This document shows positions 6,351-6,960 of a DNA stretch of 6,960 bases, piece by piece. The DNA is taken from positions 1-6,960 of the forward strand of contig DASZJL010000182.1 in the NCBI GenBank assembly GCA_035948135.1. Direction: 5' to 3'. The notes under the pieces are model-generated. The model saw only the letters and a list, made by a program, of their open reading frames with translations, ran no database searches and was not told the origin of the DNA. Position numbers and translations under genes: made by a program. Every line of letters starts with the position of its first letter. Positions within the stretch are counted from its first letter, which is position 1. The DNA is from CADDZP01 sp035948135 (GTDB lineage Bacteria > Actinomycetota > Acidimicrobiia > Acidimicrobiales > AC-14).

Positions 6351-6384
6351 GCGCGCACCGGCCCGCCGGGTGCATTGTCGGTTC

Positions 6385-6804
6385 ATGACCGAGAACACAC
6401 TCAACACCGCAGATCCCAAGGTCCAAGCCGTCCAGCGTCTCTACGCCGCGTACGGGAGCGGCGACATCGACGGCGTGCTCGCAGAGCTGGCCGACGACGT
6501 CGACTGGGCGGCCGAGGCCGCCGGAACGTCGGTCCCCTGGTGGGGCAATTTCGCCGGAAAGGCCGAAGTACCGCGTTTCTTCAAGGAGATCGCCGCCAAC
6601 GTGGACGTGTCCGAGTTCGACCTCGTCTCCTTCACATCGAACGACACCGACGTCGTCGCCACCGTCCACTGGACGTACACGGTGCGGGCGACGGGCAAGA
6701 CTGCGTCCATGTACATGCAGCACTGGTTTCGGTTCGTCGACGGCAGGATCGTGTTCTTCCGGGGTTCGGAGGACACCGAGCAATCGGCGCGGGCATTCGA
6801 GTGA
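6385..6804 (+). CDS. SnoaL-like / NTF2-fold small protein
   Basis: This 139-residue protein has the pattern of the SnoaL/NTF2-like alpha+beta cone fold. An N-terminal helix PKVQAVQRLYAAYGSGDIDG leads into VLAELADDVDW (31-41). A middle segment PWWGNFAGKAEVPRFFKEIA (51-70) corresponds to the family's G-x-x-x-v-x-x-f-f loop and helix, and then come beta strands VVATVHWTYTVRATG and MQHWFRFVDGRIVFFRGSED. Members include small cyclases, isomerases, hydrolases and non-enzymatic ligand binders, so no reaction can be assigned. The ATG at 6385 follows the minus-strand regulator's start by 78 bases. It has no Shine-Dalgarno; CATTGT (6373-6378) is a weak TANNNT-like -10 that would give a nearly leaderless transcript. 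The stop overlaps the next start in GTGA, indicating an operon with the amidase. Confidence 0.85.
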   Translation: MTENTLNTADPKVQAVQRLYAAYGSGDIDGVLAELADDVDWAAEAAGTSVPWWGNFAGKAEVPRFFKEIAANVDVSEFDLVSFTSNDTDVVATVHWTYTVRATGKTASMYMQHWFRFVDGRIVFFRGSEDTEQSARAFE

Positions 6805-6960
6805 GCACCTTCATCACCAAGCTCGACGCGCCCGGCTACGGGCCTCGACTTGCCGTCAAGGACATCATCGATGTCGAAGGGGTTCCGACCACGGCAGGCT
6901 GCCGGGCGGTCGAACGCACGGCACAGCCGGCCACGGCCGACGCCGCCTGTCTGGCGGGGG
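6801..6960 (+). CDS. amidase-signature family enzyme, N-terminal fragment (runs off window)
   Basis: Only the first 53 residues are in the window. GPRLAVKDIIDVEGVPTTAG (14-33) is the strongly conserved start of the amidase-signature domain. Lys20 in AVKD is the expected Lys of the Ser-cisSer-Lys catalytic triad; the two serines would lie beyond the window. PATADAACLAG (43-53) is also typical. The family hydrolyses amides and includes GatA, the glutaminase subunit of tRNA amidotransferase; the short start here makes GatA unlikely. Amidases often carry 60-80 residues before this motif, but here there are only about 17, so this is a short-N-terminus form. The GTG start at 6801 lies in a 4-base GTGA overlap with the SnoaL gene stop, so translation of the two is probably coupled. 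Substrate is unknown. Confidence 0.85.
   Translation, partial: MSTFITKLDAPGYGPRLAVKDIIDVEGVPTTAGCRAVERTAQPATADAACLAG

Noticed and set aside
4795..6384. Plus-strand open frames antisense to the HD-GYP/LuxR gene
   Set aside because: Arg/Gly-rich translations without motifs. The minus strand gives clear HD and LuxR signatures throughout.
6307..6783. Upstream extension of the HD-GYP/LuxR open frame to 661 codons
   Set aside because: The extension is antisense to the SnoaL gene and crosses the operator-like palindrome. The homologous portion begins near 6306.

Overview
The window comes from a high-GC bacterium with strong G/C preference at third codon positions. That bias produces many long antisense shadow frames. 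Family content points to Actinomycetota: a RecQ paralogue with a PcrA-like C-terminal tail, an HD-GYP/LuxR fusion regulator, and start regions that mostly lack a Shine-Dalgarno sequence. A lineage such as Acidimicrobiia is possible, but that is inference only.

The layout is compact: seven protein genes and no gene-free stretch longer than about 100 bases. From left to right: (1) a RecQ-family helicase (+, 45-1694); (2) a slipin/stomatin-type SPFH membrane protein (+, 1741-2505), converging with (3) a glucose-dehydrogenase-like SDR oxidoreductase (-, 2524-3291); (4) a berberine-bridge-type bicovalent flavin oxidoreductase (+, 3391-4767), divergent from the SDR gene and converging with (5) a 502-residue regulator made of two HD-GYP-like modules and a LuxR helix-turn-helix (-, 4798-6306); (6) a small SnoaL/NTF2-fold protein (+, 6385-6804), divergent from the regulator and overlapping by 4 nt with (7) the start of an amidase-signature enzyme (+, 6801 to the window edge). 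No tRNA, rRNA, CRISPR array, transposase or phage gene was recognised.

The genes look like ordinary chromosomal content rather than one dedicated system. Two divergent gene pairs share short intergenic regions (about 99 and 78 bases), and each region contains an inverted repeat that could be an operator. The SDR and flavin oxidase may form a redox pair. The HD-GYP/LuxR regulator may control itself and the SnoaL-amidase operon. Both ideas are inferred from position only.

The items most worth a second look are: the degenerate tandem HD-GYP architecture of the LuxR regulator; the palindrome between it and the SnoaL gene; a stable 7-bp hairpin abutting the ribosome binding site of the flavin oxidase; and the loss of the fourth zinc ligand cysteine in the RecQ paralogue. 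I see no convincing evidence of an entirely undescribed system.
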